Source: Chelydra serpentina (Eukaryota; Chordata; Testudines; Chelydridae). Taken from it: DNA of 64,000 bases. Below are positions 41,061-50,926 of the stretch, piece after piece; position 1 is the first letter of the stretch, and each line of letters opens with the position of its first letter. The stretch covers positions 558,001 to 622,000 of the forward strand of contig JBAIAC010000154.1 of NCBI GenBank assembly GCA_037349315.1, in the 5' to 3' direction. The notes beneath the pieces were generated by a model. The model was not told the DNA's origin. It searched no databases and saw nothing but the letters and a program-made list of their open reading frames with translations. The translations under genes and the position numbers were made by a program.

Positions 41061-41840
41061 CCCCCAGAGCTCTCCTACCGTTGGCACTTTGCCCTCACTG
41101 CTCAGATTGAAACTTGTGCAAGGAGACGGGTCCGCCACATCCCAGCTGGGCATGAGAAAAGCAGCCCTAACCCCAGCCTGCTCCTCCATCTGGCACCCTG
41201 AGGCGTTCTTCTTTTTTTAGTTCAATGTCAGATCCAGGAGAAAACACCGTTCTACAAAGAAAAACGAAACCACAGACAGAAATGCCATTGGAAATGCAAA
41301 TAACGGACAATGCAATCCCCATCACAGGATGGTATCTAGGTCTGGATTACATTTTTGTGGGCCCGGCACCAAACCTATTTCTGAGGCCCCTTGTGCAATG
41401 AAGGGGCCAGGGGCAAGAACACAATGTTGTTGACAATTATTTGTGACAAGTTTGGTTTGGGGCGGGGACTGGGCTAGTTTTCATCACACAAAAAATGTTG
41501 ACTGGCTTCCCTCTAGCCCTGTTACTGCTCTTCTATGGGAAGCACATTGCCCTGCCTAGCCAGCAGGCGGGGCAATTCTAGGGGGGCACAGCAATGGGGG
41601 GGCATGGCCCCATCAGTTTTAAAAGGAGGGCTCTGCTATTCCCATGGATACCTCTCATGTCACCGTGGTTCTGCTGCAGCCCCAGGTAAGCAATGGGTTC
41701 GGGTTGCAGGTTAAAGATTTCCTCTTTCCCCAGCCCCGCCCCACACGTCCAGCCTGCAGGAGGGAAGGGCTGGCCCATGAGATGTGTTAACATCATCCTG
41801 TCTACACTGCGGTGTGATGGATGGAGAGAAAATATTGGGT
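41061..41840. other. No gene recognised
   Basis: 41150-41260 shares CCTGCTCCTCCATCTGGCACCCTGAGG with 37220-37300. The rest is unassigned. Confidence 0.35.
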
Positions 41841-41849
41841 CTTAAAGGG

Positions 41850-42150
41850 CTCTTTAATCTAGCAGAGAAAGGCATAACAAGACCCAATGGCTGGAAGGTA
41901 AAAAAGAGACAAATTACAAATAAGGCAGAAATCTTCCACAGCGAGGATGATTCACCACAGGAACAAGGTACCAAGGGAAGTGGTGGATTCTCCATCTCTT
42001 GATGTTATTTAATGAAGACTAGATGCCTTTCTGGAATGTGTTTGCCCAACAAGTAGCTCTTGTGGTACACAGGAGGCCTGTGAGATGCAGGGGGTCAGAT
42101 TAGATGTTCTAATGGTCTCGTCTGACCATAAAGTCTACTAATTTCTGAAA
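41850..42150 (+). mobile_element. CR1-like 3' fragment
   Basis: Degraded reverse-transcriptase C-terminal region followed by GGATTCTCCATCTCTTGATG, CTGGAATGTGTTTGCCCAAC and GGGGGTCAGATTAGATG. Same subfamily as 13945-14055 and 16390-16460. Confidence 0.65.
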
Positions 42151-42870
42151 AAGTGAGTGTAGCGTTGGGAGCAGCCTCTGATATTTTACTGTCTAGCCGG
42201 CTTGCTTCCTAGAATGAACACTCATTGAGTGGGGTGATCCCCAGGGAGTAGCTCAAACCTCCCAAGTGTCTGGCCAGCGGCAGGACATTAGCACTGCAGG
42301 GGAGGGGTGGGTGAGGCAGTGACATCACAAAGGCCTTTTGCAGGACCTCGGCCTATTGGTCAAAGGTGGTGGGAGGCGGTGACCTCACAGAGAGATGCTG
42401 ACATCAGCCAGGCCAGGCCAGGGGCGAGGGGCCAGGGAAACCTCGGAGACCCCCGTGGCTTTGCTTCAGCAAGTCTCCTTGTCGAGGTCTCTCTCGGAGG
42501 ACTGGGAGAGTATTAGGGTTCACGTACGTGAGCGCCAGGAGGAACCTCTTTGGAGTTTTCTCCTTTCCTTTTACGCACTTTCCTAGAAAACAGACGTCCC
42601 TGGTTAGACGGTAAAAGCCTCCGAGAGGTTTGGAACCTGTTCAGTCTGATCCATCTGGTGCCAGCTGAATTCTCGGCATGGAAAACAGTAGCTTCAGGTG
42701 GCAGAATTTTATTCCCCACTTGGGATTTTGTCCCTCAGAATCACTGGGGACATTAGAGTTTGTCCTTTTTTGTTTGACCTTTTCCTCCATCCCTCCCTCC
42801 TTTCTCTTCACCTCTTACTTCTTTTGTCATTTCCCCTGTTCCCCTCCCACCACCAGGAGAGGTGTAGGGG
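42140..42870 (+). repeat. Duplicated promoter-like block, copy 3
   Basis: Same order as 14040-14770, including TGACATCAC, CTATTGGTCAAAGG, CACGTACGTGAGCGCCAGGAG, GACGGTAAAAGCC (donor-like GTAAGA changed to GTAAAA) and ATGGAAAACAGTAGC. It diverges after the pyrimidine tract and runs into AT repeats and the short 57-bp array. Confidence 0.6.
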
Positions 42871-42970
42871 TGTGTGGGGTGTGTGTGTGGGTGGGTGGAG
42901 GGGTGTGTGACAGTGTACCCCATAAGGCTTTATGGGGTGTTGCTTATAAATATATATATAATATATATAC

Positions 42971-43378
42971 CTGGTGTCATTGTCGCTCTCTGAAAGAGGG
43001 GCTGTGTGCATTACCCCACGTGGCCACCCAGTGTCACTGTTGCTCTCTGAGAGAGATGCTGTGTGCATTACCCCATGTGGCCACCCGGTGTCACTGTTGC
43101 TCTCTGAGAGAGACGCTGTGTGCATTACCCCACGTGGCCACCCAGTGTCACTGTTGCTCTCTGAGAGAGATGCTGTGTGCATTACCCCATGTGGCCACCC
43201 GGTGTCACTGTTGCTCTCTGAGAGAGACGCTGTGTGCGTTACCCCACGTGGCCACCCCGTGTCACTGTTGCTCTCTGAGAGACGCTGTGTGCATTACCCC
43301 ACGTGGCCACCCGGTGTCACTGTTGCTCTCTGAGAGATGCTGTGTGCGTTACCCCACGTGGCCACCCCGTGTCACTGG
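42971..43378. repeat. 57-bp minisatellite, short array (about 7 units)
   Basis: Same unit and orientation as 3727-4909, with the same CpG-site variants. Preceded by an (AT)n stretch at 42945-42968. Confidence 0.93.
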
Positions 43379-43651
43379 GGGCCCCTCAGCACCATCTACT
43401 GTGTGGGGTGGTGGAAAGCCCCAAAGGGCCCATTGTACCCCTGGGGAGGGGGAAGCCCCAGGGGCCTGCTGCCACTCTGGCCACTGCAGGGGAAGCCCCA
43501 GGGGGCCTGTGGGGCCGGGCTCTGCTGGGTGTTTATTCCTTCCTTTCATCGCTGTGGAAGTGTAAACAGAGAGAATTTGCTCCTCTTTTCTATGTGGAAC
43601 AAAAGAAGGCGGCTGAATTATTTCCAGGGCTGTAAGTAATAAAACAGAAGC

Positions 43652-43723
43652 TAGCAGAGGATGGTTTTAATCCATCGACCTCTGGGTTATGGGCCCAGCA
43701 CGCTTCCGCTGCTCCACTCTGCT
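43652..43723 (-). pseudogene. Initiator tRNA-Met, A- and B-box changes
   Basis: 72 nt with intact anticodon loop CCCATAA. The D-arm reads GTGGAGCAGC for GTGGCGCAGC and the T-arm GGATTAAAACC for GGATCGAAACC. T4 is kept downstream (43641-43644). Two B-box changes make activity doubtful. Confidence 0.75.
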
Positions 43724-43826
43724 GTGTGTGGGTGGGTGTGTTTGTGGGTGTGTTTGTGTGTCTGTGTGTAATATTTTAAAATAATGCAAAATTTATTTGT
43801 CAATAAATAAATATGGAGCCTCCATA

Positions 43827-43947
43827 GGGTGACCAGATGTCCCGATTTTATAGGGACAGTCCCGATTTTTGGGTCTTTTTTTTTATATAGGCTCCTCTTA
43901 ACCCCCACCCCCTATCCCGATTTTTCACACATGCTGTCTGGTCACCC
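43827..43947. mobile_element. GGGTGACCAGA MITE, complete, TA-flanked
   Basis: Paralog of 5351-5471 with both terminal repeats and TA on each side (43825-43826 and 43948-43949). Confidence 0.75.
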
Positions 43948-44184
43948 TAAGCCTCCAGCATGGCAGTGGGGAGCACAGGCTACCGGATGCACAGAGATGG
44001 GAGATCACCCTTCAGCCCCCTCCCCGGGACACTGACCCAATGGTGAGGCTTCACCTTTCTGCAATGACATGCCTGCGCTGTTGGGGAGGGACACATGACC
44101 ACACTTGTGGCTTCCCTTTGCTTCCCCATAAGAAAGTCATTTCTTTGCAGGGGAACAAATAAATCTGCGGGGGCAGGGGCAGGG

Positions 44185-44275
44185 GGACAGGGGGTGGGAG
44201 TTAAGAGGAGCCTATATACAAAAAAGACCCAAAAATTGGGACTGTCCCTATAAAATCGGCACATCTGGTCACCCT
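44185..44275. mobile_element. GGGTGACCAGA MITE, truncated, reversed
   Basis: Paralog of 5707-5801; only the TCTGGTCACCC end remains. Confidence 0.65.
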
Positions 44276-44446
44276 ATGCTGGCTCCACATTTATTTATTG
44301 ACAAATAAAAATATTGTGCACTTATTTTTATTTTATTTTATTTTATTTTATTTTATTTTTTGGGCAGAATCCCTTCAGGAGTAAAACCTACTTGGCCAAA
44401 CTCAGCTGCCCTGTGAATAGATGCTGCAGGGACATTATACACACAC

Positions 44447-44518
44447 AGCAGAGTGGCGCAGCGGAAGCGTGCTGGGCCCATAACCCAGAGGTCGATAGAT
44501 CGAAACCATCCTCTGCTA
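44447..44518 (+). tRNA. Initiator tRNA-Met(CAU)
   Basis: 72 nt, matching the initiator consensus except GATAGATCGAAACC for GATGGATCGAAACC in the T-stem. CCCATAA loop and AGCAGAG/CTCTGCT acceptor are intact. T5 at 44520-44524. Probably active. Confidence 0.88.
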
Positions 44519-44842
44519 GTTTTTCTTTTATTACTTACAGCCCTGGAAATGATTCAGCCGCCTTCTTTTGTTCCACATAGAAAAGAGGAGCAAATTCTCT
44601 CTGTTTACACTTCCACAGCGATGACAGGAAGGAATAAACACCCAGCAGCGCCCGGCCCTACAGGCCCCCTGGGGCTTCCCCTGCAGTGGCCAGAGTGGCA
44701 GCGGGCCCCTTGGGCTTCCCCCTCCCCAGCGGTACAATGGGCGCTTTGGGGCTTCCCACCACCCCACACAGTAGATGGTGCTGAGGGGCCCCCGGGCTCC
44801 CACGCCCCCAAGATTCAGGGGCCATGATTTATACTATCAGTC

Positions 44843-44999
44843 AGGAGGGAGGGATAGCTCAGTGGTTTGAGCATGGGCCTGCTAAACTCAGCGTTGTGAG
44901 TTCAATCCTTGAGGGGGCCATTTGGGGCAAAAATCTGTCAGGGGGCAGTACTTGGTCCTGCCAGTGAAAACAAGGATCAAAGTCCTTTCAGCTCTATGA
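44843..44999 (+). mobile_element. tRNA-headed SINE fragment
   Basis: Paralog of 6362-6517: GGGATAGCTCAGTGGTTTGAGC, GTGAGTTCAATCCTTGAGGGGGCC. No CR1-like tail. Confidence 0.7.
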
Positions 45000-45009
45000 G
45001 AGAGGCATA

Positions 45010-45066
45010 TCTCCACGTGGGTAATGCAGCGTCTCTCTCAGAGAGCAACAGTGACACCAGGTGATT
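45010..45066 (-). repeat. Single reversed unit of the 57-bp minisatellite
   Basis: Paralog of 6534-6590. Confidence 0.75.
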
Positions 45067-45363
45067 TACCTCTCATAGCGGGTGGGGAAAGTGGTGGCAG
45101 CTCTTCAAGGGGTCAAGCTGGTAGAGCAAAGGTCTGGAACCAGCGCTTAGGAAGTCAACCTTCTCTTGCCCTTGTGACTCCAGATTGAAGGAGATCTTCT
45201 TTTCCTTCCCCTTGCTGAGAAAGAGCAAGAGAAGACGGAAAGCCCAGGTGGGCACAAGCCCCCACTGTCTTTTCCTGCTGGGGAGCCTGACAGGAGGGAC
45301 TCGTGGTGGGTAAAGGTACCCCTGCGCTTCAAGAAAACAGCCCACCCGTGAACACAAATCACA

Positions 45364-45435
45364 TGCCAAAGCCTGGGATTGAACCTGGGACCTCTAGATC
45401 TTCAATCTAACACTTTCCCCACTAACTACTTCTGC
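45364..45435 (-). pseudogene. tRNA-Phe(GAA) pseudogene
   Basis: Same lesions as 6883-6954: altered D-arm TAGTTAGTGGGG and a one-base deletion. GAA anticodon retained. Confidence 0.75.
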
Positions 45436-46348
45436 ACCTTTTTGACCTGATGCTTCTCTGTCTGGGATTTGTTTGTCAGCCATGGCACACAAAAAGGACG
45501 TCATTGCGCACGGCCCATAGAGGGAAGATGATTTTTTTTTCCTGCCTTGCTCAGCTTGACTTGCTTCCTCACCCCATTCCTGCCTTAGTTCCTGGGTTAC
45601 CTGGACAGGGTAAAAACCTGTGGTGCTCACAGACCACCACATGCATTGACCTCCCCTCAGGCAGGGATGTTATAGGCCCTGGATCACCTGCCCCCTATAG
45701 CCTGGATCTCTGACACACCCAGGCCCAACTGGGTAGCCGCTCTTGCAATCCCTCTATGGAAGAATTGGGAGCCATACTCTCCCAGGGGCAATATTTCAGA
45801 GGTGGATACAGACTTTGTGACAGAAAGCCTGGGGCTTGTCTCTGCACCTCCCCTATCCGGAAGAACAGAGGCTGAGGGGGCACAAGGGCAAAAGGTGACA
45901 AACAGGCCCGAACAGGAGAGATTTTCTTTGTGTTGCAATTCATCAAAATCTCATCCCTGAAAAGCTCCGAAGGGGTGTAGCTCAGCCCCCCAACCACTCA
46001 GCGTGCTGCCGTAGATAATTCTGCCACAGAGACTGCTGGCTCCCTGCTCCTCTCCCTCCCCAATGGGGATTTTCACATGTAGAAAGGAGGGTTTGGGGAG
46101 CAAAGATTGAGAGGGTGTCGGGGGGTTCAAAGGATGGGCAGCGCTCTGGGCTCTGCTTGAGAGATCCTGGCATAGGGGCCGGTGAGGGAGGAAGGATTGT
46201 AGATTTGTGGTGTCTGACCTGCACTCTGCAGAGGAGGTGATAAGCAAAGGGGCATTTTTGATCCTCCCCCGTCAGTGTCCTCTGGGATGAAATTCTAGGG
46301 TCCATGGGGCCAAATAAGGGGCAAAGCCATTGGGTTAATGAAAACCAG

Positions 46349-46442
46349 TGCTCTAGGTGAGGCTTGAACTCACAACCTCAGCATGTCTCCTTTCAGCACT
46401 GCCATATAAGTACTGTGCGCTAACCCATTGCGCCACTGGAGC
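46349..46442 (-). tRNA. tRNA-Ile(UAU) with intron
   Basis: 94 nt on the minus strand. 5' half GCTCCAGTGGCGCAATGGG, anticodon TAT in GTACTTATA, an intron of about 20 nt (containing GCAGTGCTGAAAGGAG), 3' anticodon stem TGCTG, T-arm GTGAGTTCAAGCCTCAC and acceptor CTAGAGC plus A. Vertebrate tRNA-Ile(UAU) genes characteristically carry an intron. One acceptor mismatch (CTAGAGC where CTGGAGC would pair). T4 at 46341-46344, 5 nt downstream. Likely functional. Confidence 0.88.
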
Positions 46443-47030
46443 CCTTGCTCAGGGTTGTTCTCCCCGTCCCTCAGGCTGACAGAGGCAAGGATTGACTCCA
46501 AACAATGCTAAGTGGAGTTGAGAGAGGGGAGAGCCAAGTGCTGGTACTTGATGGGCTGGGCTCTTCTTAAGGGGCCCAGGCACCATTTGACCCTTTTGAT
46601 CTTCGCCGTGTAACAGCCGAGCTGATTGAGACTCAATTTCGAGTCTTGCTGCAGCCCAACAGATCTGAGATCACTGATCACCAGGTCTCAGCATTAGTCC
46701 TGCTTGGGGACAGTGTCTCTGATGTAAGAAACTGCCAGTAGGTGAAGCCAGGAGAACAGGGTGGGGCGGCAAGTGGCAGCAGGACTCTTGCTGCCAGGGT
46801 CTAGCTGCCCAAATTCCTCCCCGTGGCGCTGGGCCCCAGTCGCCTGCAGCCACCAGGTAACCCAGGAACTAAGGCAGGAATGGGGTGAGGGAGCAAGTCA
46901 AGCTGAGCAAGGCAGAAAAAAAAATTCATCTTCCCTCCATGGGCCGCTCGCAATGACGTCCTTTTTGTGTGCCATGGCTGACAAAAACATCCCGGACAGA
47001 GAAGCAACCGGCCAGAAAGGTGTCCTGTAG
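46443..47030. other. tRNA-Ile to tRNA-Phe spacer
   Basis: No gene was recognised. 46860-47000 matches, in reverse, the 6990-7110 stretch (GGAATGGGGTGAGG, GACAAAAACATCCCGG). This segment is missing from the left arm. Confidence 0.5.
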
Positions 47031-47032
47031 GG

Positions 47033-47105
47033 GCTGAAGTAGCTCAGTTGGGAGAGCGTTAGACTGAAAATCTAAAGGTCCCTGGTTCAATTCCAAGTGC
47101 CCCCT
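47033..47105 (+). pseudogene. tRNA-Phe(GAA), 3' end lost
   Basis: The 5' two-thirds are intact: GCTGAAGTAGCTCAGTTGGGAGAGC, loop CTGAAAA (GAA) and CCTGGTTCAATTCC. The 3' acceptor strand is replaced by AAGTGCCCCC, so no acceptor stem forms. Confidence 0.75.
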
Positions 47106-47189
47106 TAAAAATCCCATCCTGTAACAAAAATGTTGCATATCCATTTCCATTACGTTCAGGAGTTCAACCGAATGGGGATGCCTGAAATA

Positions 47190-47307
47190 GGGTGACCAGA
47201 CAGCAAATGTGAAAAGTAGGAACGGGGTGGGGGGTAATAGGAGCCGATATAAGAAAAAGACCCCAAGATCGGGACTGTCCCTATAAAATCGGGATATATG
47301 GTCACCC
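47190..47307. mobile_element. GGGTGACCAGA MITE, complete
   Basis: GGGTGACCAGACAG left end and GGTCACCC right end, TA on both sides. Paralog of the truncated copy at 22767-22866. Confidence 0.75.
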
Positions 47308-48270
47308 TAGCCTGAAATGAATGAAAACACTCAATGTTTTCCAGTGCAAATGCATAAAAACCGAGCAAACACGTCCCTCAGTGCACGTCCCCTGGCTGTC
47401 CTGGATCGTCTGACCTGGACATCTCGGTCTCAGGTTGTGGGGCTAAAAGCTGCAGTGGGGACATTTGACTCAGGCTGGAGCCCGGCCTCGGAGACCCTCA
47501 CCCCTCGTGGGATCTCAGAGGCTGGGCTCAAGCCCAAGCGTCTACACAGTAATTTTATAGCCCTGCAGCACAAGCCCCACAAGCCTGGATCAGCTGAGCC
47601 AGGGTTTGAGAACAGTGACTTGGGTGTGTTAATGGCAGTGTAGACGTAACGCTAGGCTATGTCCACACTGCAATGAACACCCAGGGCTGTCCCGTGCCAG
47701 CTCAAGCTCCCAGGGCTGGGCTGTGGGGTGGTAAATTTGCAGTGTAGACATCTCGGCTCAGGCTCAGTACCGGGCTCTGGGACCCCACGAGGTTGGGAGG
47801 GAGTTTAGCAAGCGACAAAGGGAAATCGGCCGTGGAGTATTACCCTGGGCTCACTGGCAGTTCCCCATTTGTCTGTCTGCTTTGGGGCAGGGACCATAAC
47901 ACGTCCTGCTACATTCGTTATTTCAAAGGGTGGTTTAGGATTTTCAGTCTCAGACACGGTGCACAAAGCAGGACTCCACCCTCGGTGGAAACTAAATGAG
48001 CCGCCCACAGATTCTGGCAGCGACAATGAGCCATTTGGTGTGAGAGTCAGACCTGCCCCTGTCCCAGAGGGAGGGGTCGTCTGTGAGGGGACTGGAACAC
48101 GGACCTATCAGCTCTTCACTCCCAAACTTTCAGTAACTCTGTTATCAGTGCCTGGGAGTGTAATTTAAACCATACAATCAGCCGCACTGGGCTAGACCAA
48201 AGGTCCCTCCAGCTCTGTGTTTTGTTTTCTGAGATTAGCCAATACCAGGTGCCCCAAAAGCCACTCACCA

Positions 48271-48344
48271 AGGCACCACTGGGAGTTGAACCCAGGATCT
48301 CCTGTTTACTAGACAGATGCTTTAACCAGCTAAGCCATGGTGCC
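48271..48344 (-). tRNA. tRNA-Thr(AGU)
   Basis: 74 nt on the minus strand with perfect GGCACCA/TGGTGCC acceptor, TGGCTTAGCTGGTTAAAGC D-arm, CTGTCTAGTAAACAG anticodon arm (AGT) and TGGGTTCAACTCCCA T-arm. T4 12 nt downstream (48256-48259). Likely active. The left-arm duplicate at 21709 has TGT. Confidence 0.9.
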
Positions 48345-48698
48345 TGCCCATGCCAACTAACCAGACCTGACACCCTGCCAGACCCCACCTGGGCCTTTGC
48401 TTGTGTTTGGATTCTGCAAAGCAGAGGAGCAGGTGACGTTTTCCTTGCAAGCTTCTGTATGTGTGAATCCTTGGCCAGGTCTGCACTACAAAGTTATTGC
48501 AGCATCATTATATTGCTCAGGTGTGAAAAACACACAACGCTCCCTCGTCTCTGGGTGCTCTCTGGGCACCAGGTGGAGGAGCAGCCTGGGGCTAGGGCTG
48601 CTAAGGGAGCCAGAGTAGCAAGTTTTCTGTATTGTTTCCTGACCTCTTTTTCTAGACTAGTTTCTATTCTGCACCAGCCTTGTGCTTCTCTCATGTGA

Positions 48699-48771
48699 GC
48701 CTGGCTAGCTCAGTTGGTAGAGTCCCAGACTCTTCATCTGAAGGTCCAAGGTTCAAGCCCTTGGTCAGGTG
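48699..48771 (+). tRNA. tRNA-Lys(CUU)
   Basis: GCCTGGC/GTCAGGT acceptor pairs. D-arm TAGCTCAGTTGGTAGAGTCC has one change in the A-box 3' half. Loop CTCTTCA (CTT, C37 unusual). T-arm AAGGTTCAAGCCCTT. No T4 within 40 nt. Structurally sound but perhaps not expressed. Confidence 0.7.
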
Positions 48772-49090
48772 TAGTAAGCATCATTTCCCACGCAGAACTT
48801 CAAGAGGCAGCTCTTCAGTACCATCCTGGACATTATCTTTTTTTCTTTTCAGGACTTGGGCTTTCCTAGGAAAGGCCATTCTCTGCCTGGGACTGAAGGG
48901 GCAACTTCCTCACACGCCCACTGGCCTCACAGTCTGGAGGAAGAAAGGCTTCTGGGTCTACAGCAAACCGCTGCGTGACGACGTGTTGAGCAAATGCAGG
49001 GCCAGCCAGAGAGGCCTTGAGCAAGGAGACAAATTGTCTGCCCAGGCTCTTCTACACCACAAGTCAGAAAAACCCAAAATTATCACCACT

Positions 49091-49161
49091 GGTCCCATGG
49101 TGTAAGGGCAGCACTCAGGACTCTGACTCTTGCAATCCGAGTTCAAGTGTCGGTGGGACCT
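49091..49161 (+). tRNA. tRNA-Gln(CUG)
   Basis: 71 nt, GGTCCCA/TGGGACC acceptor, loop CTCTGAC (CTG) with CAGGA/TCTTG stem and T-arm GAGTTCAAGTGTC (one stem mismatch). The T-run present in the other Gln copies is interrupted (CTCTTCTGCC), so no close terminator. The left-arm duplicate at 20890 has TTG. Confidence 0.75.
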
Positions 49162-49603
49162 TGGGGCAGCTCTTCTGCCACCCAACACTACTGGGTGTTC
49201 CAAGGCTTTGTCTTGCTCTCTCCAGTGACATGGGAGCCTGTCTTTTGCTCTTATCATGGTTCCCTGTCTTCTCCCTCCTCCAATCCAGCCAGTCCTCCCT
49301 CCCCAAACTCCAAGGAGTGGGCTGCTCCAAGCAAGCCTTCTCCTGATTGGCTCTCCCAATACACTTTCCTGGTTGGCTGGGTTCTGCGTAGCCTCTCCAA
49401 GGCTGCCTGTTGTGTATTTGGTTGTCGTGGTAATAGCACCTTGTTGTTGCTATGCAACTGAGTTAGATTATTAGGGGATAGCCCAGCCAGTTTTGGTTGG
49501 TTTGATCAGCTCAGTGTGTGAAAATAAATGGCTGCTTCCATGGCTCTCAGCTCTCTGTGTCTCAAATGATTCCTAAACCTGCTGCCCCAAGGATACAATG
49601 AAG

Positions 49604-49621
49604 TGGCGACGAGGACGGGAT
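49604..49621 (+). promoter_or_regulatory. Primer-binding site, tRNA-Ser(GCU)-like
   Basis: TGGCGACGAGGACGGGAT, identical to the left-arm copy; one mismatch from the remembered tRNA-Ser(GCU) 3' end. Confidence 0.6.
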
Positions 49622-49743
49622 CCCTGTGCTGCCCCAGCAACAGAGGGAAGTAGAAGTCAAGGTAAAAAGAGAAAAGAAAAAAAACCGACCAAAATCATTT
49701 AGCCGTTGGAAGGGGGTGAGAACTGGCTTGTTCGGCACTGACT

Positions 49744-50208
49744 GTGAAACCTGAAACTAAACCCACGGCTACACTTCCAGGGCCACTGGAACCCTTTGAG
49801 GAGAACATAGTGCAATGGCACGTGTGTACTGAGCGTTTGGAGCTTTTTGTGATTGCCAATGACATTACAGAAGAGAAGAAGGTGTCAATATTCTTAAGTG
49901 TTGTGGGGGCTAAAACCTACTCCCTGCGACGCAGCTCACTACACCCTGTTAAGCCTGAGACCAAATCTTACAGTGACATTGTGGGAATCCTGCGGTCCCA
50001 TTTCCCCCCCAAACCACTGGTAACTGCTGAAAGATATAGTGGGTTCCACCAAAGAGACCAAAAAGAAGATGAACCAGTTGTACAATTTGTAGCAACTTTA
50101 AAAAGGCTTGCGGAACACTGTGACTGTAAGGAGATATTAAATGACGCCCTCCGTCACAATTCCTACCCACAAAACTGTGCAGAGTCAGGAATGTTACCGC
50201 TGTGGTAA
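49744..50208 (+). pseudogene. Ty3/gypsy Gag N-terminal part, right-arm copy
   Basis: Same Gag as 19546-20304 up to LNDALR. A deletion then removes about 55-60 residues (the left copy's FVCGL to QEPTHK part) and shifts the frame. Confidence 0.8.
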
Positions 50209-50926
50209 GCTGGGTTACCGGGCATCCGAATGCTGGTGTAAGGACCTGATGTGTCGACACTGTGGCAAAAAGGGACACATTGAGTGTGCCTGTAAACAAA
50301 AGAAAAAGAGGCCTGTGGTCTGGCCGACCAAAAAGGGAAACCTGCACACCCTAGAGCAGACCCAGGATGGCCAAGGTGACACCTCAGCGCAAGAAGAAGT
50401 GCCGCTGCACATTTTGTCTTTGGCAGTGGGCTCACATGGGTACTGGGGAGCCCCGTTGTTGGATGGCAAACCTACACACATGGAACTGGACACCGGTGCA
50501 GCCGTCGCGCTGGGCTCCGAGACTGTGTATAAAGAAAAGCTACAGCATCTTCCGCTTAAGGCAACAAAACCTGTTCTGAAGACGCATACGGGAGAAGCTG
50601 TGCCCATGTTGGGCACTATTGATGTTAAGGGGGAGCTCAATGGACAGGCTGCTAAATTGCCGCTGTTTGTGGTGAGCGGTAATTACCCAGCCTTAATGGG
50701 TCGGTCTTGGTTTGGGAAGTTTCAGCTGAATTGGGCAGAAGTGCACCGAATGACTAAAGAAGAAACCGGTCTCACCACTGTACTAAGGAAACATGCGGCT
50801 GTTTTTGGAGAGGATCTGGGAAGTATGAAGGGAATCACTGTGACATTGAACATTAAACCTGACAGTCAACCAAAATGTCTGAAAGCCCGAACTGTGCCAT
50901 ATTGTCTCTGCCCCCCTGTTCTCTAG
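50157..50926 (+). pseudogene. Ty3/gypsy nucleocapsid and protease, right-arm copy
   Basis: Frame beginning around THKTVQSQE. First knuckle CYRCGKLGYRASEC has Tyr where His is expected; the second, CRHCGKKGHIECAC, is normal. Protease motif LDTGAAVALG. The frame continues uninterrupted from nucleocapsid to protease here, unlike the left copy. It stops just after ARTVPY, inside the LTR boundary. Confidence 0.8.

Larger units (their letters stand above)
43380..44820. repeat. Palindrome around two divergent initiator-Met tRNAs, second copy
   Basis: Paralog of 4917-6340 with the same arms, MITEs and simple repeats. Spacer between the tRNAs is about 0.72 kb. Confidence 0.85.
43380..46250 (+). repeat. 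Segmental duplication copy 2 (direct pair with 4880-7680)
   Basis: Colinear with 4880-7680. Its last 0.56 kb (45690-46250) also matches 23050-23590 in reverse, which links this duplication with the inverted-duplication arms. Confidence 0.85.
49249..50916 (+). mobile_element. Truncated Ty3/gypsy retrotransposon, right-arm copy
   Basis: Plus-strand paralog of 18983-20806: LTR (about 49249-49597), primer-binding site at 49604, Gag, protease and start of RT, cut at 50916 by the opposite-orientation LTR. Its left limit is where similarity to the 36.6-kb block (no LTR) ends. Confidence 0.8.

Noticed and set aside
42678..43565. 295-codon frame beginning at the conserved ATGGAAAACAGTAGC
   Set aside because: It runs from the promoter-like block through AT repeats into the 57-bp array and palindrome arm. 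The paralogous copies at 14578 and 63101 diverge in frame, so it is a chance fusion.
46443..47030. Possible host exon between the Ile and Phe tRNAs
   Set aside because: Frames are under 90 codons, and the segment is partly a reversed duplicate of the Phe-block flank.
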